Source of the DNA: Bacillota bacterium | GTDB lineage: Bacteria; Bacillota; Clostridia; Christensenellales; Aristaeellaceae | Reading direction: 5' to 3' | Assembly: GCA_023435435.1 (NCBI GenBank) | Contig: JAEYRW010000085.1 | Location: 28,240-92,239 of the forward strand | DNA: 64,000 nt | In this document: one piece after another, positions 44,205-52,767 of the stretch | How the letters are laid out: each line of letters starts with the position of its first letter | How positions within the stretch are numbered: position 1 is the stretch's first letter | Made by a program: the position numbers and the translations under genes | Notes under the pieces: model-generated | The model's database searches: none | The model's input: only the letters and a program-made list of their open reading frames with translations | Told to the model about the DNA's origin: nothing

Positions 44205-44450
44205 TGTGTAAAAACATCATAAACTATGCAAGAACGCTATATCAAAGTCAAAAAATCCTCCATCGTGTTTTGTGAAGAAACGCACAACGGGAGGATTGTT
44301 TTTGTGTTTGTCAATTACAAGCAAATCGGTCGGAAAGTTGAGAAAATCCGCAACGCGAAAAGTTTGACCCAAGCCGAGCTTGCGGGGCAGATCGACGTGT
44401 CCGCGCCGTACATAAGCCTGATCGAAACCGCCGCGAAAAAGGCAAGCCTT
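44205..44450 (+). repeat. Direct repeat, right copy (leader and 5' half of the XRE gene)
   Basis: Matches 31513-31755 with scattered substitutions. Includes the SD hairpin arms ATCCTCC (44255-44261) and GGAGGAT (44290-44296). Confidence 0.75.
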
Positions 44451-44486
44451 ACTTTTGAGGATTTATCTAATATCAGTTTGGCCTGA
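44304..44486 (+). pseudogene. Truncated copy of the XRE regulator
   Basis: GTG start at the position equivalent to ATG 31617, then NYKQIGRKVEKIRNAKSLTQ and the same helix-turn-helix through KKASL. There it departs into LTFEDLSNISLA and a stop, giving 60 codons. The last domain helix and the tail are lost. May still make a DNA-binding fragment. Confidence 0.65.
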
Positions 44487-44525
44487 TCGCCGTCTTTCTA
44501 CGCGCAGGGACTCCGGGACATGTTA

Positions 44526-44581
44526 AACTCCGGCAGCTTCCGTCCATCTTTCCAGACTGGAAAACGGTTGCTGCCGGAGTT
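44526..44581 (-). terminator. Terminator-like hairpin after the TRAP operon
   Basis: Twelve-base stem AACTCCGGCAGC (44526-44537) with GCTGCCGGAGTT (44570-44581) and a 32-nt loop. On the minus strand TTTAACA follows. Located 25 nt after the DctM stop. Confidence 0.55.
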
Positions 44582-44605
44582 CATTGCAGGCCCTCGTATA
44601 TTGCG

Positions 44606-45901
44606 CTATCCCTTGTAGCCGAGCAGCATGCGCGGCATGAACAGCACAATATCGGGGAAATAGGTGATCAGGAGCAGCACGACCAGCATGACGAGCAGGA
44701 TCGGCATGATCTCCCTTATGATGTCCTTGAGCGGCGTTCCCGATATACCGCTTGTGATGAACAAAAGCATGCCGAACGGCGGGGTGGAGAGCCCGACCAT
44801 CATGTTGAAGATCACGACCAGTCCAAACTGCACCAGATCGATGCCGAATTGGCGCGCGACCGGCAGCAAGATCGGCACAAACACCACCTGAATCACCGAC
44901 GTGTCGATGAACATGCCCAGAATCAGGATTGCAATATTGACGATCAGAAGAAACATGTACTTGTTGGTCGTCATGCTCAGGATCAGTTCGCCCACTCGCA
45001 CCGCGATCTGCTCGCGTGCGACGATGTAGCTGATGCAGGTAGCCGCGCCGATCATCAGCGAAACCGAGCCGACCGACTTCACGGTGTCGATCAGGACGCC
45101 CTTGAGTTGTTTAAGGCCCATCATGCGATAGGCGAACACGGCGATGAGGAGGGCATAGAGGCCCGCCACGGCGCCCGCCTCTGTGGGCGTCATGACGCCG
45201 GTATAAATGCCGACCAGCAGGATCACAGGCGTCAGGATGGCGGGAATCGCCGTGACCGTGTAGCGGATAAATCCCATGAACGAAACCTTTTCGCTGCGCG
45301 CATAGCCGCGTTTGTGGGCCACATAGGCCACATACAGCATCAGCGCGGCCGCAAGCAGGATGCCCGGCAGCATGCCGCCCATGAACAGCGCGCCCACCGA
45401 CGCGCCGGAAAGCATCGAATAGATGACCATGGGGATCGAGGGCGGAAAAATCGGCCCGATCGTTGCGGAAGCCGCCGTGATCGCACAGGAAAAGCCGTCG
45501 TCATAGCCCTCTTCCCGCATGGCGTCAATCTCCATCTTGCCAAGGCCAGATGCATCTGCGATTGCCGATCCGGTCATGCCGGAAAAGACCAGCGACGCAA
45601 GCACGTTCACGTGACCAAGGCCGCCCTTGAACCGCCCGACAAAGCCCTTCGCAAATCCGAACACCTTCTCGGTCACCTTGCCGGAGTTCATCACGTTCGC
45701 CGCGAAGATGAACAGCGGTACCGCGATGATGGTGTAGTTGGTATAGAACGTCTTGAGTGTCTGCTGCGCGACCATTTTGGTCGAAGCGCCGGAGACGATG
45801 AAATAAAAAACGCACGCGGTCATCAACCCCATGGGAATGGGCATTTTGAGCAGGAAGATCAGAACGAACACAGCCAGGAACGCGATCAACGCCCAACTCA
45901 T
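44606..45901 (-). CDS. TRAP transporter large permease (DctM-like)
   Basis: 431 aa, about 12 membrane segments; the Na+-coupled channel subunit of a tripartite organic-acid importer. Family motifs: IPMGLMTACVFYF, GSAIADASGLGKMEIDAM, GPIFPPSIPMVIYSMLSGAS, TPTEAGAVAGLYALL and STPPFGMLLFITSGISG. Overlaps the small permease by 4 nt. Last gene of the operon. Confidence 0.93.
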   Translation of the reverse strand: MSWALIAFLAVFVLIFLLKMPIPMGLMTACVFYFIVSGASTKMVAQQTLKTFYTNYTIIAVPLFIFAANVMNSGKVTEKVFGFAKGFVGRFKGGLGHVNVLASLVFSGMTGSAIADASGLGKMEIDAMREEGYDDGFSCAITAASATIGPIFPPSIPMVIYSMLSGASVGALFMGGMLPGILLAAALMLYVAYVAHKRGYARSEKVSFMGFIRYTVTAIPAILTPVILLVGIYTGVMTPTEAGAVAGLYALLIAVFAYRMMGLKQLKGVLIDTVKSVGSVSLMIGAATCISYIVAREQIAVRVGELILSMTTNKYMFLLIVNIAILILGMFIDTSVIQVVFVPILLPVARQFGIDLVQFGLVVIFNMMVGLSTPPFGMLLFITSGISGTPLKDIIREIMPILLVMLVVLLLITYFPDIVLFMPRMLLGYKG

Positions 45902-46479
45902 ACCGGATCACCTTCCTTTGCCGCATCAATCACTTCCTGTGTCTCGGATCGATTTTCACTGAGCATCTTCGCGACATCCTCTTGGGAGGCCATGCCGATC
46001 AGCACCTTAAAATCGCGCACAATGTCGATCATCATATAGAGAAAAATGAGAATCATGAACGGGATGTAGGGTGCATAGACGATGTTGAGGCCGATGCGCA
46101 GAATGCTCGTTTTCTGCATCTTCATGAATTCGATCATCTGGACAGTCGGCCAGAACGACCAGGCAAACGCGAAAGCGATCAGCCCATTGCCGAGTATGGC
46201 GGTCAGCGCCTTCAGACGCACGGACAGTTTGTCGTAAAAGAGCGTGAATACCACGTGCGCGCGCCATCTTTGGGCATAGCACGCGCCCAGGATCACCATC
46301 CACAGATAGCAGGAGACCGTCACCTCATAAGCCCAGTCGAGCGGCTGGTTGAGTATGTAGCGACAGAAAATTTGCACGACAAACACGACAAACATCAAAA
46401 CGAAGCTGGCCGCCGGAACACAAAGCTCCACGATGCTTTGTAGAATGGAAACCAGCCTCTTCATAAGACGCATGCGCAT
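45898..46479 (-). CDS. TRAP transporter small permease (DctQ-like)
   Basis: 193 aa with four membrane helices (VPAASFVLMFVVFVVQIFCRY, WAYEVTVSCYLWMVILGACY, LKALTAILGNGLIAFAFAW, YIPFMILIFLYMMIDIV). The AQRWRAHVVF after helix 2 is the family motif. The C-terminal tail of about 30 residues is longer than usual. An intercistronic hairpin precedes it. Confidence 0.9.
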   Translation of the reverse strand: MRMRLMKRLVSILQSIVELCVPAASFVLMFVVFVVQIFCRYILNQPLDWAYEVTVSCYLWMVILGACYAQRWRAHVVFTLFYDKLSVRLKALTAILGNGLIAFAFAWSFWPTVQMIEFMKMQKTSILRIGLNIVYAPYIPFMILIFLYMMIDIVRDFKVLIGMASQEDVAKMLSENRSETQEVIDAAKEGDPV

Positions 46480-46498
46480 CCCCCCTCGTCAATGAGAT

Positions 46499-46522
46499 GG
46501 CGCGGAACGCCAGTTCCGCGCC
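46499..46522 (-). other. Intercistronic hairpin between binding protein and permeases
   Basis: Perfect 10-bp stem GGCGCGGAAC (46499-46508) with GTTCCGCGCC (46513-46522) and a GCCA loop, no T tract. Position suggests protection of the binding-protein message. Confidence 0.6.
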
Positions 46523-46549
46523 GATCGGTCGTTCTTTGCGAAGCCGGAA

Positions 46550-47551
46550 TTAGTAGTCCATGGACTGGATTTGGTCGAGAAGATCCAGATCCCAGGCGTT
46601 GGAGAAATCATCTGCCAGGTAGTATGCCAGCACGTGTTCTGCAAAGGCATCGACGTCTGCGTAATAAACGCTCAGGCCCTGACTCTTAAAGAACTCAATC
46701 AGCTCGGCTTCGCGGTTCAGATTGGTTTCGTCGCAGTACTTGCGGCCGGCTTCCACGCCCTGCATGACGATGTCCTGCTGCGCGGGAGTGAGGCTGTTCC
46801 ACTTGTCAACGTTGATGGCGGGCCACACGGAGTCAACCAGATGGTTCGTGATGGTAATTGACTTCTGCACCTCATAGAACTTGGCGCTCTCGAGGGTGGG
46901 CAGGGGATTGTCCTGGCCGTCCACAACGCCGGTCTGCAGCGCGAGATACAGCTCAGAGAAGGAAATCGGGGTCGGGTTGGCGCCCAGCGCGCGGCCCAGC
47001 AAAAGCCATGCGTCGGAATTGGGCATGCGCAGGTTTATGCCGTTCAGGTCTTCGGGGGTCTTGATTTCCCTGTCCTCAGACAGCGAGATTTCGCGGGAAC
47101 CGAGATACCACGCGGCGAGCGGGAGCACGTTCTGCTCCTCAGCGACGCGCGCAAAGGCCTCCTTGCCGATGTCGCCGTTGAGAACTGCGGTCATGTGATC
47201 GTAGCTCTTGAAGACGTAGCCCGCGGTGAACATGCCCAGCCACGGGGAGTTGGTGGTCAGCCAGGATGCACTCGTAAGCGTCATGTCGGCGTCGCCCGCA
47301 GCGATCGCGAGCGCCTCTTCCTCCTGGGTAAAGAGCACTGCGTCGGTGTAGACTTCCACGGTGATGTTGCCGCCGGACAGTTCTTCAACCGTCTTTTTGA
47401 ACTCCATCATGGCCTGTGCGTGCGTATCGGTGGAAACCGCGGTCAGCGTGACGACCAGTGTGACCGGATCGCCCAGGTCTTCCGCCTGCGCGAACCCCAT
47501 TGTGCTCACGACAAGAACCAGCAGCAATGCCAGACTGACGAGCTTCTTCAT
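46550..47551 (-). CDS. TRAP transporter substrate-binding protein (DctP-like)
   Basis: 333 aa. Signal peptide KKLVSLALLLVLVVSTMG, cleavage after AQA; no lipobox. DctP features: the MMEFKKTVEELSGGNITVEV strand, GADMTL-like GDADMTLTSASWL, a conserved Arg in GINLRMPNSDAWLLLGRALGANPTPISFSELYLALQTGVVDGQDNP (carboxylate-binding region) and QDIVMQGVEAGRKY. RBS GGAGGGACT. Ligand probably an acidic sugar or organic acid. Confidence 0.92.
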   Translation of the reverse strand: MKKLVSLALLLVLVVSTMGFAQAEDLGDPVTLVVTLTAVSTDTHAQAMMEFKKTVEELSGGNITVEVYTDAVLFTQEEEALAIAAGDADMTLTSASWLTTNSPWLGMFTAGYVFKSYDHMTAVLNGDIGKEAFARVAEEQNVLPLAAWYLGSREISLSEDREIKTPEDLNGINLRMPNSDAWLLLGRALGANPTPISFSELYLALQTGVVDGQDNPLPTLESAKFYEVQKSITITNHLVDSVWPAINVDKWNSLTPAQQDIVMQGVEAGRKYCDETNLNREAELIEFFKSQGLSVYYADVDAFAEHVLAYYLADDFSNAWDLDLLDQIQSMDY

Positions 47552-47565
47552 AAGATAGTCCCTCC

Positions 47566-48315
47566 TTATTCCTCTTCGCCCGTTTCAAGCGGGCGTATTT
47601 CATGCGGAACAGATCCCGCACGTTTTCCCTGTTCGTACCGTTCGGCGTTGTCGAGCGATTGACGCAGGTGCGCGCGCATCGCCAGATCGGCGGCCTGTAC
47701 GTCATGTGCATGCAGCGCGTCCATGATCACCTGATGGCGCATGATCGCATCGTCGACGCCGCCCAACAGGACGATGCCGCTCACGATCATTTCCTTAAAG
47801 ATGTTGGACATGGTTTCCACCAGCAGCTCCAGCAGTGGATTGCGCGATGCTTTGGCAATTAAGTAGTGAAAGGCAAAGTCCAAATCGCGGCGCTGTTGCT
47901 TTTCAAGCTCCCGATTTTTGAGCTTCGTAAGCGTCTCATCCAATTCGACGAGTTCGTCGTCGGTCACGAGGCGCGCCGCGCGCCGCACGGTTGCCCGCTC
48001 GAGAATTTCGCGCACTTCGTAGATCGAGGGAACGTCGATGCGGTTGAGCTTGATGATGCGCGCCATGGTATCTGAAAGATTCTGCGCTTCGGGACGCTTG
48101 ACATAGGCGCCGCTGCCGGTCTTTGAATCGATCAGTCCGCGTTCCTTGAGGGTGCGCAGGGCTTCCCGGATGATCGTGCGGCTGACTTCATATCGTTCCG
48201 CCAGCGCCTGTTCGCTCGGAAGCCGTGCGCCGAAGGAATATGTTTCGAGAATTTCCTCCTCGAGCAGGTCGGCAACCTGTTCCGACAGGTTTGCACGGTT
48301 CAGTTTCGAATCCAT
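47566..48315 (-). CDS. GntR-family regulator, FadR/FCD type
   Basis: 249 aa. Winged helix at about 8-75 (LPSEQALAERYEVSRTIIREALRTLKERGLI). The all-helical FCD domain follows (YEVREILERATVRRAARLVT, DLDFAFHYLIAKASRNPLLELL), with the Asp and His residues that bind metal and carboxylate ligands (H of FH, DAIMRHQVIMDALHAHD, MRAHL). Lies inside the TRAP operon, so it most likely represses it until the imported acid or an aldolase intermediate binds. A GGAGGAATGA-type RBS is present. Confidence 0.9.
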   Translation of the reverse strand: MDSKLNRANLSEQVADLLEEEILETYSFGARLPSEQALAERYEVSRTIIREALRTLKERGLIDSKTGSGAYVKRPEAQNLSDTMARIIKLNRIDVPSIYEVREILERATVRRAARLVTDDELVELDETLTKLKNRELEKQQRRDLDFAFHYLIAKASRNPLLELLVETMSNIFKEMIVSGIVLLGGVDDAIMRHQVIMDALHAHDVQAADLAMRAHLRQSLDNAERYEQGKRAGSVPHEIRPLETGEEE

Positions 48316-48335
48316 ATCATTCCTCCAGGCATGGA

Positions 48336-49115
48336 TTATCGGGTCAGCGTGCGCACAAAGGAGAGCGTCGCTTTGCTGCCCATCGAGAGATAGCTCAGGT
48401 CATCACCGCAGCCGATCAGCGCGACGCCACGCCGTACCCAGTCCTCGATGGATTCCCGATCGCCCGCGCCGAGCGAGACGCCAAACGGCTTGTGCATGCG
48501 CTTGGCAGTGCGCTCGATTTCATCGTAGAGCGCGATGACCTCCGGATGACGCGTATCGCCCAAATGCCCCGCGGAGGCGGAGAGGTCGTTCGGTCCGACG
48601 ATGATCAAATCGACGCCCGCAACCGCCAGGATTTCTTCCAGATTCTCAACTGCGCGCACATGCTCAATCTGCATGATTTTAAGAAGCCGCTCGTCCGCGT
48701 GCGCCAGATACTCTTTTGTGTCAATCGCCCCATAGGCGTTTGCGCGACGCGGGCCGAACCCGCGCACGCCGGCCGGCGGATATCTGCATGCGGCAACCGC
48801 CGCGCGCGCTTCCTCGGCCGAGGAAACCATCGGTAAAATAATGCCGTCCGGACCCATTTCGAGAACAGGTTTTACGAGCACCGGATCGTTCCACGGCACG
48901 CGCACAAATGATGCCGTGTTTGCAGCCGCCGCGGCGACCACATGCGCAAGGATTTCACCCTTGTCAAACGCGGAATGCTCCGCGTCGATCCATACAAACT
49001 CGAAGCCGTGCATCCCCAATGACTCGGTGACCTCCGGGTCCGTCAAAAAGACGTGTCCCCCGATGATCAGTTCACCGCGCGCCAGTTTCTCGCGCAGGGC
49101 CGCCGCCAGCATCAT
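48336..49115 (-). CDS. HpcH/HpaI-family class II aldolase
   Basis: 259-aa TIM barrel. Motifs of metal-dependent 2-keto-3-deoxy acid aldolases: FVWIDAEHSAFD (catalytic His), RVPWNDPVLVKPVLEMGPDGIILPMV, the metal ligand Glu in MQIEHVRAVENLEEI, and IIVGPNDLSAS. Cleaves a 2-keto-3-deoxy sugar acid or similar to pyruvate plus an aldehyde. Overlaps the upstream lyase by 4 nt. Confidence 0.9.
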   Translation of the reverse strand: MMLAAALREKLARGELIIGGHVFLTDPEVTESLGMHGFEFVWIDAEHSAFDKGEILAHVVAAAAANTASFVRVPWNDPVLVKPVLEMGPDGIILPMVSSAEEARAAVAACRYPPAGVRGFGPRRANAYGAIDTKEYLAHADERLLKIMQIEHVRAVENLEEILAVAGVDLIIVGPNDLSASAGHLGDTRHPEVIALYDEIERTAKRMHKPFGVSLGAGDRESIEDWVRRGVALIGCGDDLSYLSMGSKATLSFVRTLTR

Positions 49116-50026
49116 TTGCAGTGCCTCGCATAAACCTCGTTGATGACCAGATCCATCTGCCTGACCTCGTCCTGGAAGGTTGCCGACAGCACGTCATCGC
49201 GTACCCGGCATTTGACCTTGACGGGCATGTGCTCGATAACATTCAGATGGTACTTGGCGTTGACCGGATAGCACTGCCGCTCGATCAGGGATGCCAGCGT
49301 CAGGCTCCCCTGTACCAGATCGGCGTTTTCGTGATGAATGTTGCGCGTGAGCCAGACGTAGACTTCGGGATGGAAGTTTGCCATGATGCCCGAATAGCCC
49401 GGCGCGCCGTCGCGCATGGATTGCAGAAGGGTGGTGGTATTCGCGTTGTAGAGCTTCAGGTTGCTGCCCTGCGCGGCTGCGAGCTTTTGCCGAATTTGTT
49501 CCGCGTCGCAGCAGGTATCCTTTAAGAAGTAGAACCGACCCGTTCCGGCGCACTTTTTAACCACCGGAACCGTGAGGAGTCTCTTGTAGGGCATCGGGCA
49601 CTCGTAAAGCCCCAGCTTGATGGATGGATCGATTTTTGCAAGAAGCGCATCTACCCGCCCAAGGAGCACATCGTCTCCCTCATCTTCTGCGGCGAGCCGA
49701 TTCGTCAAAAGGATCACCGCGTCGACGCCCGTGTCGCGCATGGCTTCAATGCTCTTGACCTGTGCATCGAGATCGTAATCGGTAAAGCCGGACGCCACCA
49801 CGGGCACGCGTCCCGCAGCCTGTTCGACGGTGATGCGCGCGATCCGCATGCGCTCTTCAAAGTTCATGTTGAATATTTCGCTTGATTGGCAGGATGCAAA
49901 CAGCCCATCCACGCCAGCCTCTATGTACCAGTCGACCAGTGCACGCAATCCGTTTTCGTCAATCGCGCCACTTTCAGTAAAAGGCGTCAGCATGACCGGC
50001 CAAACGCCACCCGGATATTGAGTCAT
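49112..50026 (-). CDS. DapA/NanA-family (dihydrodipicolinate synthase-like) lyase
   Basis: 304-aa TIM barrel of the class I pyruvate aldolase family. The Schiff-base Lys is in YFLKDTCC. The Tyr of the catalytic triad is probably in LGLYECPMPYKR, an atypical replacement of the YNIP motif. GLFASCQSSEIFNMNFEER corresponds to the GTTGE region but is altered. This argues against true DapA and for a sugar-acid lyase or dehydratase. ATG 50026 has GAGGGAG upstream. First gene of the operon. Confidence 0.82.
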   Translation of the reverse strand: MTQYPGGVWPVMLTPFTESGAIDENGLRALVDWYIEAGVDGLFASCQSSEIFNMNFEERMRIARITVEQAAGRVPVVASGFTDYDLDAQVKSIEAMRDTGVDAVILLTNRLAAEDEGDDVLLGRVDALLAKIDPSIKLGLYECPMPYKRLLTVPVVKKCAGTGRFYFLKDTCCDAEQIRQKLAAAQGSNLKLYNANTTTLLQSMRDGAPGYSGIMANFHPEVYVWLTRNIHHENADLVQGSLTLASLIERQCYPVNAKYHLNVIEHMPVKVKCRVRDDVLSATFQDEVRQMDLVINEVYARHCK

Positions 50027-50050
50027 TCGATTCGCTCCCTCTCGCATATG

Positions 50051-50121
50051 CAATGGACATTCTCAAATCTGTATGACAATTATACGGCTTTAGACGAAAA
50101 CATGCAATTGACAATGGACAT
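50051..50121 (-). promoter_or_regulatory. Promoter and repeats upstream of the TRAP operon
   Basis: Minus strand TTGCAT (50102-50107), 17-nt spacer, TATAAT (50079-50084). The 10-mer CAATGGACAT occurs at 50051-50060 and 50112-50121, flanking the promoter. Between them lies GTAT-N7-ATAC at the -10. Candidate sites for the operon's GntR regulator. Confidence 0.6.
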
Positions 50122-50159
50122 AAACTTATTGATAATAATATATACAATATGCATAAGAA

Positions 50160-50394
50160 AATAACCACCCTGTGGGCGATTTGGGTGATGCTTGGCAAAT
50201 GCGTTAAAGGAATTTCGAGCACTCCACAGAAATAGCAATAGGTGGGAAAAAGAGGTAAAAGAGCAGCAAGAGGTAAAGGGCTATGCTGCATAATGAAGCA
50301 CGGGAGTTGCTGGTGAAGGGGTACCCAGTGTTTCCTGCACAGCAGTTAGCACGGCTCGGGCGACGCAAAGATTGCACGATATTGCGTTGACTGA
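50160..50394. other. Intergenic stretch without a supported gene
   Basis: Contains a 35-codon plus-strand ORF (50283-50390, starting MLHNEARELLVKGYP) with no RBS and no recognised family. It may be flanking debris of the adjacent insertion sequence. Confidence 0.3.
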
Positions 50395-50920
50395 AGGGTT
50401 GCGAAGCAGTCTTCAGTATCTTCCAATAGAAGGCGCAAAAAAAGCCTCAGCTTCCTCCAGAGATTGATCGACAGGACCACCACCCGCACGACCACCTCGC
50501 TCGTGTCCCGGAGCTTCGTCATGATTCGTCCGAGCGAAGAGCGACGCTTGCCAACGCCAAAGGGGCGCCCGATCTCTCCGCGCTCCCCGGATTCCAGCCA
50601 TTCTTCCTTCGGCTGTTGACGCAGAAGCCCTGCATCCGTCGGCGGTTTCCCGAGCTTCGGACCGTTTATGTGAATGCCTCTCCTTGCAGTATCTCAGGTT
50701 CTCCCGCGTTCGAAAGATTCTGTCCGCCAGCACCCGCGCGGGGGAATGGCCGTAAGCGTGTCGGTACGATTCAACCGAATCCGTCAGCGTGCCGCCTTCG
50801 TTGAGCGCCTCCCACTGAAGCTTTTCCACCCGCAGGAATCCGTCCATCACGCTTATCTCGACCTTTGACCCGAACGCGACTTCCGCCCGCCACTGATTCT
50901 CAAGGCGTTCCGTCGCGCGC
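50395..50920 (-). mobile_element. Insertion-sequence remnant: C-terminal half of a DDE transposase
   Basis: Minus-strand reading FGSKVEISVMDGFLRVEKLQ, TDSVESYRHAYGHSPARVLA, DRIFRTRENLRYCKE, then after a one-base frameshift HINGPKLGKPPTDAGLLRQQ, RFGV-like FGVGKRRSSLGRIMTKL and a VVLSINLWRKLRLF end. This is the C-terminal catalytic half of an IS5/IS1182-type transposase with the late catalytic Glu region. The N-terminal half is missing; the break coincides with the end of the epimerase-like gene. Confidence 0.7.
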
Positions 50921-51772
50921 GGCACGCGCCGTCTGCGCCGCAAACGAAAGTGCGGCGGGGATCATCTCATCGGGAATGTGCCTGAAAAAGCCAAATACCT
51001 CGAGATTAAATGTCCCCGCGTAATTGCATGCGCGAAGCGCTTCCCGAAGCGCTTCCCAGTCCGTCGAGGGGTAGAGAAAGGGCAGGGTGTGAAGATCGGA
51101 AACCGCGTCGTTTGTCTGTATGTGCAGCGTTGAAAGAAGCGGGCCAAGCTGCGCCGTCTGCGCGGCGGGATCGCGATTCGTTACCGCGCTGTGTCCCACG
51201 TCCAGACACACGCTGGTCCGCCCGCCAAGCGTGCGTGCGATTTCCTTCAGCGCGGACACCTCGCTGGCATAGCAAGGAACAATTTCCCCGCGGACATCAT
51301 CGTAACCAAACAGGTTTTCCAGCGCAATTCCGACGCCCAATGCTTCCGCCCGGGGAAGAATCGCTTCGTAGACCGCCAGATTGATTGCGCGCATGGCGGC
51401 GGCATCCGAGAAAAGGGGGCTATTGCAGGCAACCGTCGCGGGATGCACAATGACATGCGGGCACTGAAGTTCCGTCGCGACCTCCAGACTTCTCAAAATA
51501 CAGCTGCATGCGTGCGCGGTTCTTTCTCGATCCGCTTCAAAATACGACGGGAACGGCGCATGAATCTGACCGACAACGATGCGCGCCGCCTCAGCCTCGC
51601 GCTTAATTTCTTCCGCCCGGCGAAGGTAGGAATCGGCGGCGAGCCATTCCGCGTCCGCGCGCGAAAAAAGCCCCAGATCGACCGCTTCAAAGCCCGCGTC
51701 CGCGGCCATCCGAAGAACCTTTTCCATTGAAAACCTGCTTGACAGGGGCTCGGTGCTGATGGATATCTTCAT
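50900..51772 (-). CDS. Sugar phosphate isomerase/epimerase-like TIM-barrel protein
   Basis: 290-aa AP-endonuclease-2-type TIM barrel, the fold of xylose isomerase-like epimerases and IolE. KISISTEPLSSRFSMEKVLRMA begins the barrel. Metal-site segments are VGQIHAPFPS, HVIVHPAT, IALENLFG (Glu), CLDVGHSAV (Asp, His), TLHIQTND (His) and FNLEVFG (Glu). The last few residues and stop lie in the adjacent IS remnant, so the native C-terminus may be slightly altered. Last gene of the second peptide-type operon, overlapping the ATPase by 4 nt; it occupies the place of the phosphoesterase in the first operon. Confidence 0.83.
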   Translation of the reverse strand: MKISISTEPLSSRFSMEKVLRMAADAGFEAVDLGLFSRADAEWLAADSYLRRAEEIKREAEAARIVVGQIHAPFPSYFEADRERTAHACSCILRSLEVATELQCPHVIVHPATVACNSPLFSDAAAMRAINLAVYEAILPRAEALGVGIALENLFGYDDVRGEIVPCYASEVSALKEIARTLGGRTSVCLDVGHSAVTNRDPAAQTAQLGPLLSTLHIQTNDAVSDLHTLPFLYPSTDWEALREALRACNYAGTFNLEVFGFFRHIPDEMIPAALSFAAQTARAARDGTP

Positions 51773-52767
51773 TTACTTTCCTCCTCCGGGAAAAAACATG
51801 CCACCTTGTGTGTCGCGGATACGGCAGTGAGCGCCGGAACGGCGTCCCGGCAGGCGGGCAGCGCCCGCCTGCACCTGGGGAAAAAGCTGCACCCGCCCGT
51901 CCGGTCCGCCTGCCCGACGTCCTCCCGGACGGTTCCGCGGAGTCGTGCGCCGTCCGGATCCGGATTGGGAACCGCGCTGAGCAGCAGGGCGGTGTACGGG
52001 TGCAGCGCGCCTCCAAAAATGTCCTCGATGTCCCCCTCCTCCACGATACGCCCCAAATACATAATCGCTACACGGCTTGAGATGTGCCGCACAACGCTTA
52101 AATCGTGGGAGATGAACAGATAACTGAAGTGAAAGCGATCCTGAAGTTCCATGAACAAATTAAGAATCTGCGCCTTCACGGACACATCCAGCGCGGATAC
52201 CGCCTCGTCGCAGAGGATAAAGGCCGGACTTGTGGAAAGCGCGCGCGCGATGCCGACGCGCTGGCGCTGACCGCCGCTGAACGCGTGGGGGTATCTCTCC
52301 ATCTGCTCGGGGCTCAGCCCGACGATCCGCATCAGTTCAGCCACCCGCTCGTCGTATTCGGCTCCGCGCCGGCAGACGCCGCCCAAGAGAAGCGGCTCGC
52401 CCACCACATCCTTGACCGTCATGCGCGGATTGATGGAGGAGTAAGGGTCCTGAAACACCATTTGCATCATCCGACGGTACCGCCCGAGCGCCTGTCCGCG
52501 CAGGGCGAGAAAGTCCGCCCGGACGCCGTCCGGGCCCATGATTTCCACGCGCCCAGCATCCGCGGCCACGATGCGCATGAGGCAGTTTCCCAAGGTGCTC
52601 TTTCCGCAGCCGGATTCGCCCACCAGCCCAAGGGTTTCGCCCCTGCCCACGGCGAGTGACACGCCGTCCACCGCCCGCACCACATGCCGTTTTTTCGAGA
52701 AAAGCCGCGCGTTGGAAACAAACGATTTCCGAATCTCCACCGCCTCGAGGAGCCTGTTTTCAGCCAT
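51769..52767 (-). CDS. Peptide-type ABC importer ATPase (DppF/OppF-like)
   Basis: 332-aa ATPase. Walker [10 protein letters not shown] near residue 51, QMVFQDPYSSINPRMTV Q-loop, FSGGQRQRVGIARALS signature, FILCDEAVSALDVSV, and a Cys-rich C-terminal tail (CSFFPRCRRALPAC). Start ATG 52767 follows GGAAGGA; the longer frame to 53097 runs through the other ATPase gene. Paralogue of 11365-12393. Confidence 0.9.
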   Translation of the reverse strand: MAENRLLEAVEIRKSFVSNARLFSKKRHVVRAVDGVSLAVGRGETLGLVGESGCGKSTLGNCLMRIVAADAGRVEIMGPDGVRADFLALRGQALGRYRRMMQMVFQDPYSSINPRMTVKDVVGEPLLLGGVCRRGAEYDERVAELMRIVGLSPEQMERYPHAFSGGQRQRVGIARALSTSPAFILCDEAVSALDVSVKAQILNLFMELQDRFHFSYLFISHDLSVVRHISSRVAIMYLGRIVEEGDIEDIFGGALHPYTALLLSAVPNPDPDGARLRGTVREDVGQADRTGGCSFFPRCRRALPACRDAVPALTAVSATHKVACFFPEEESK

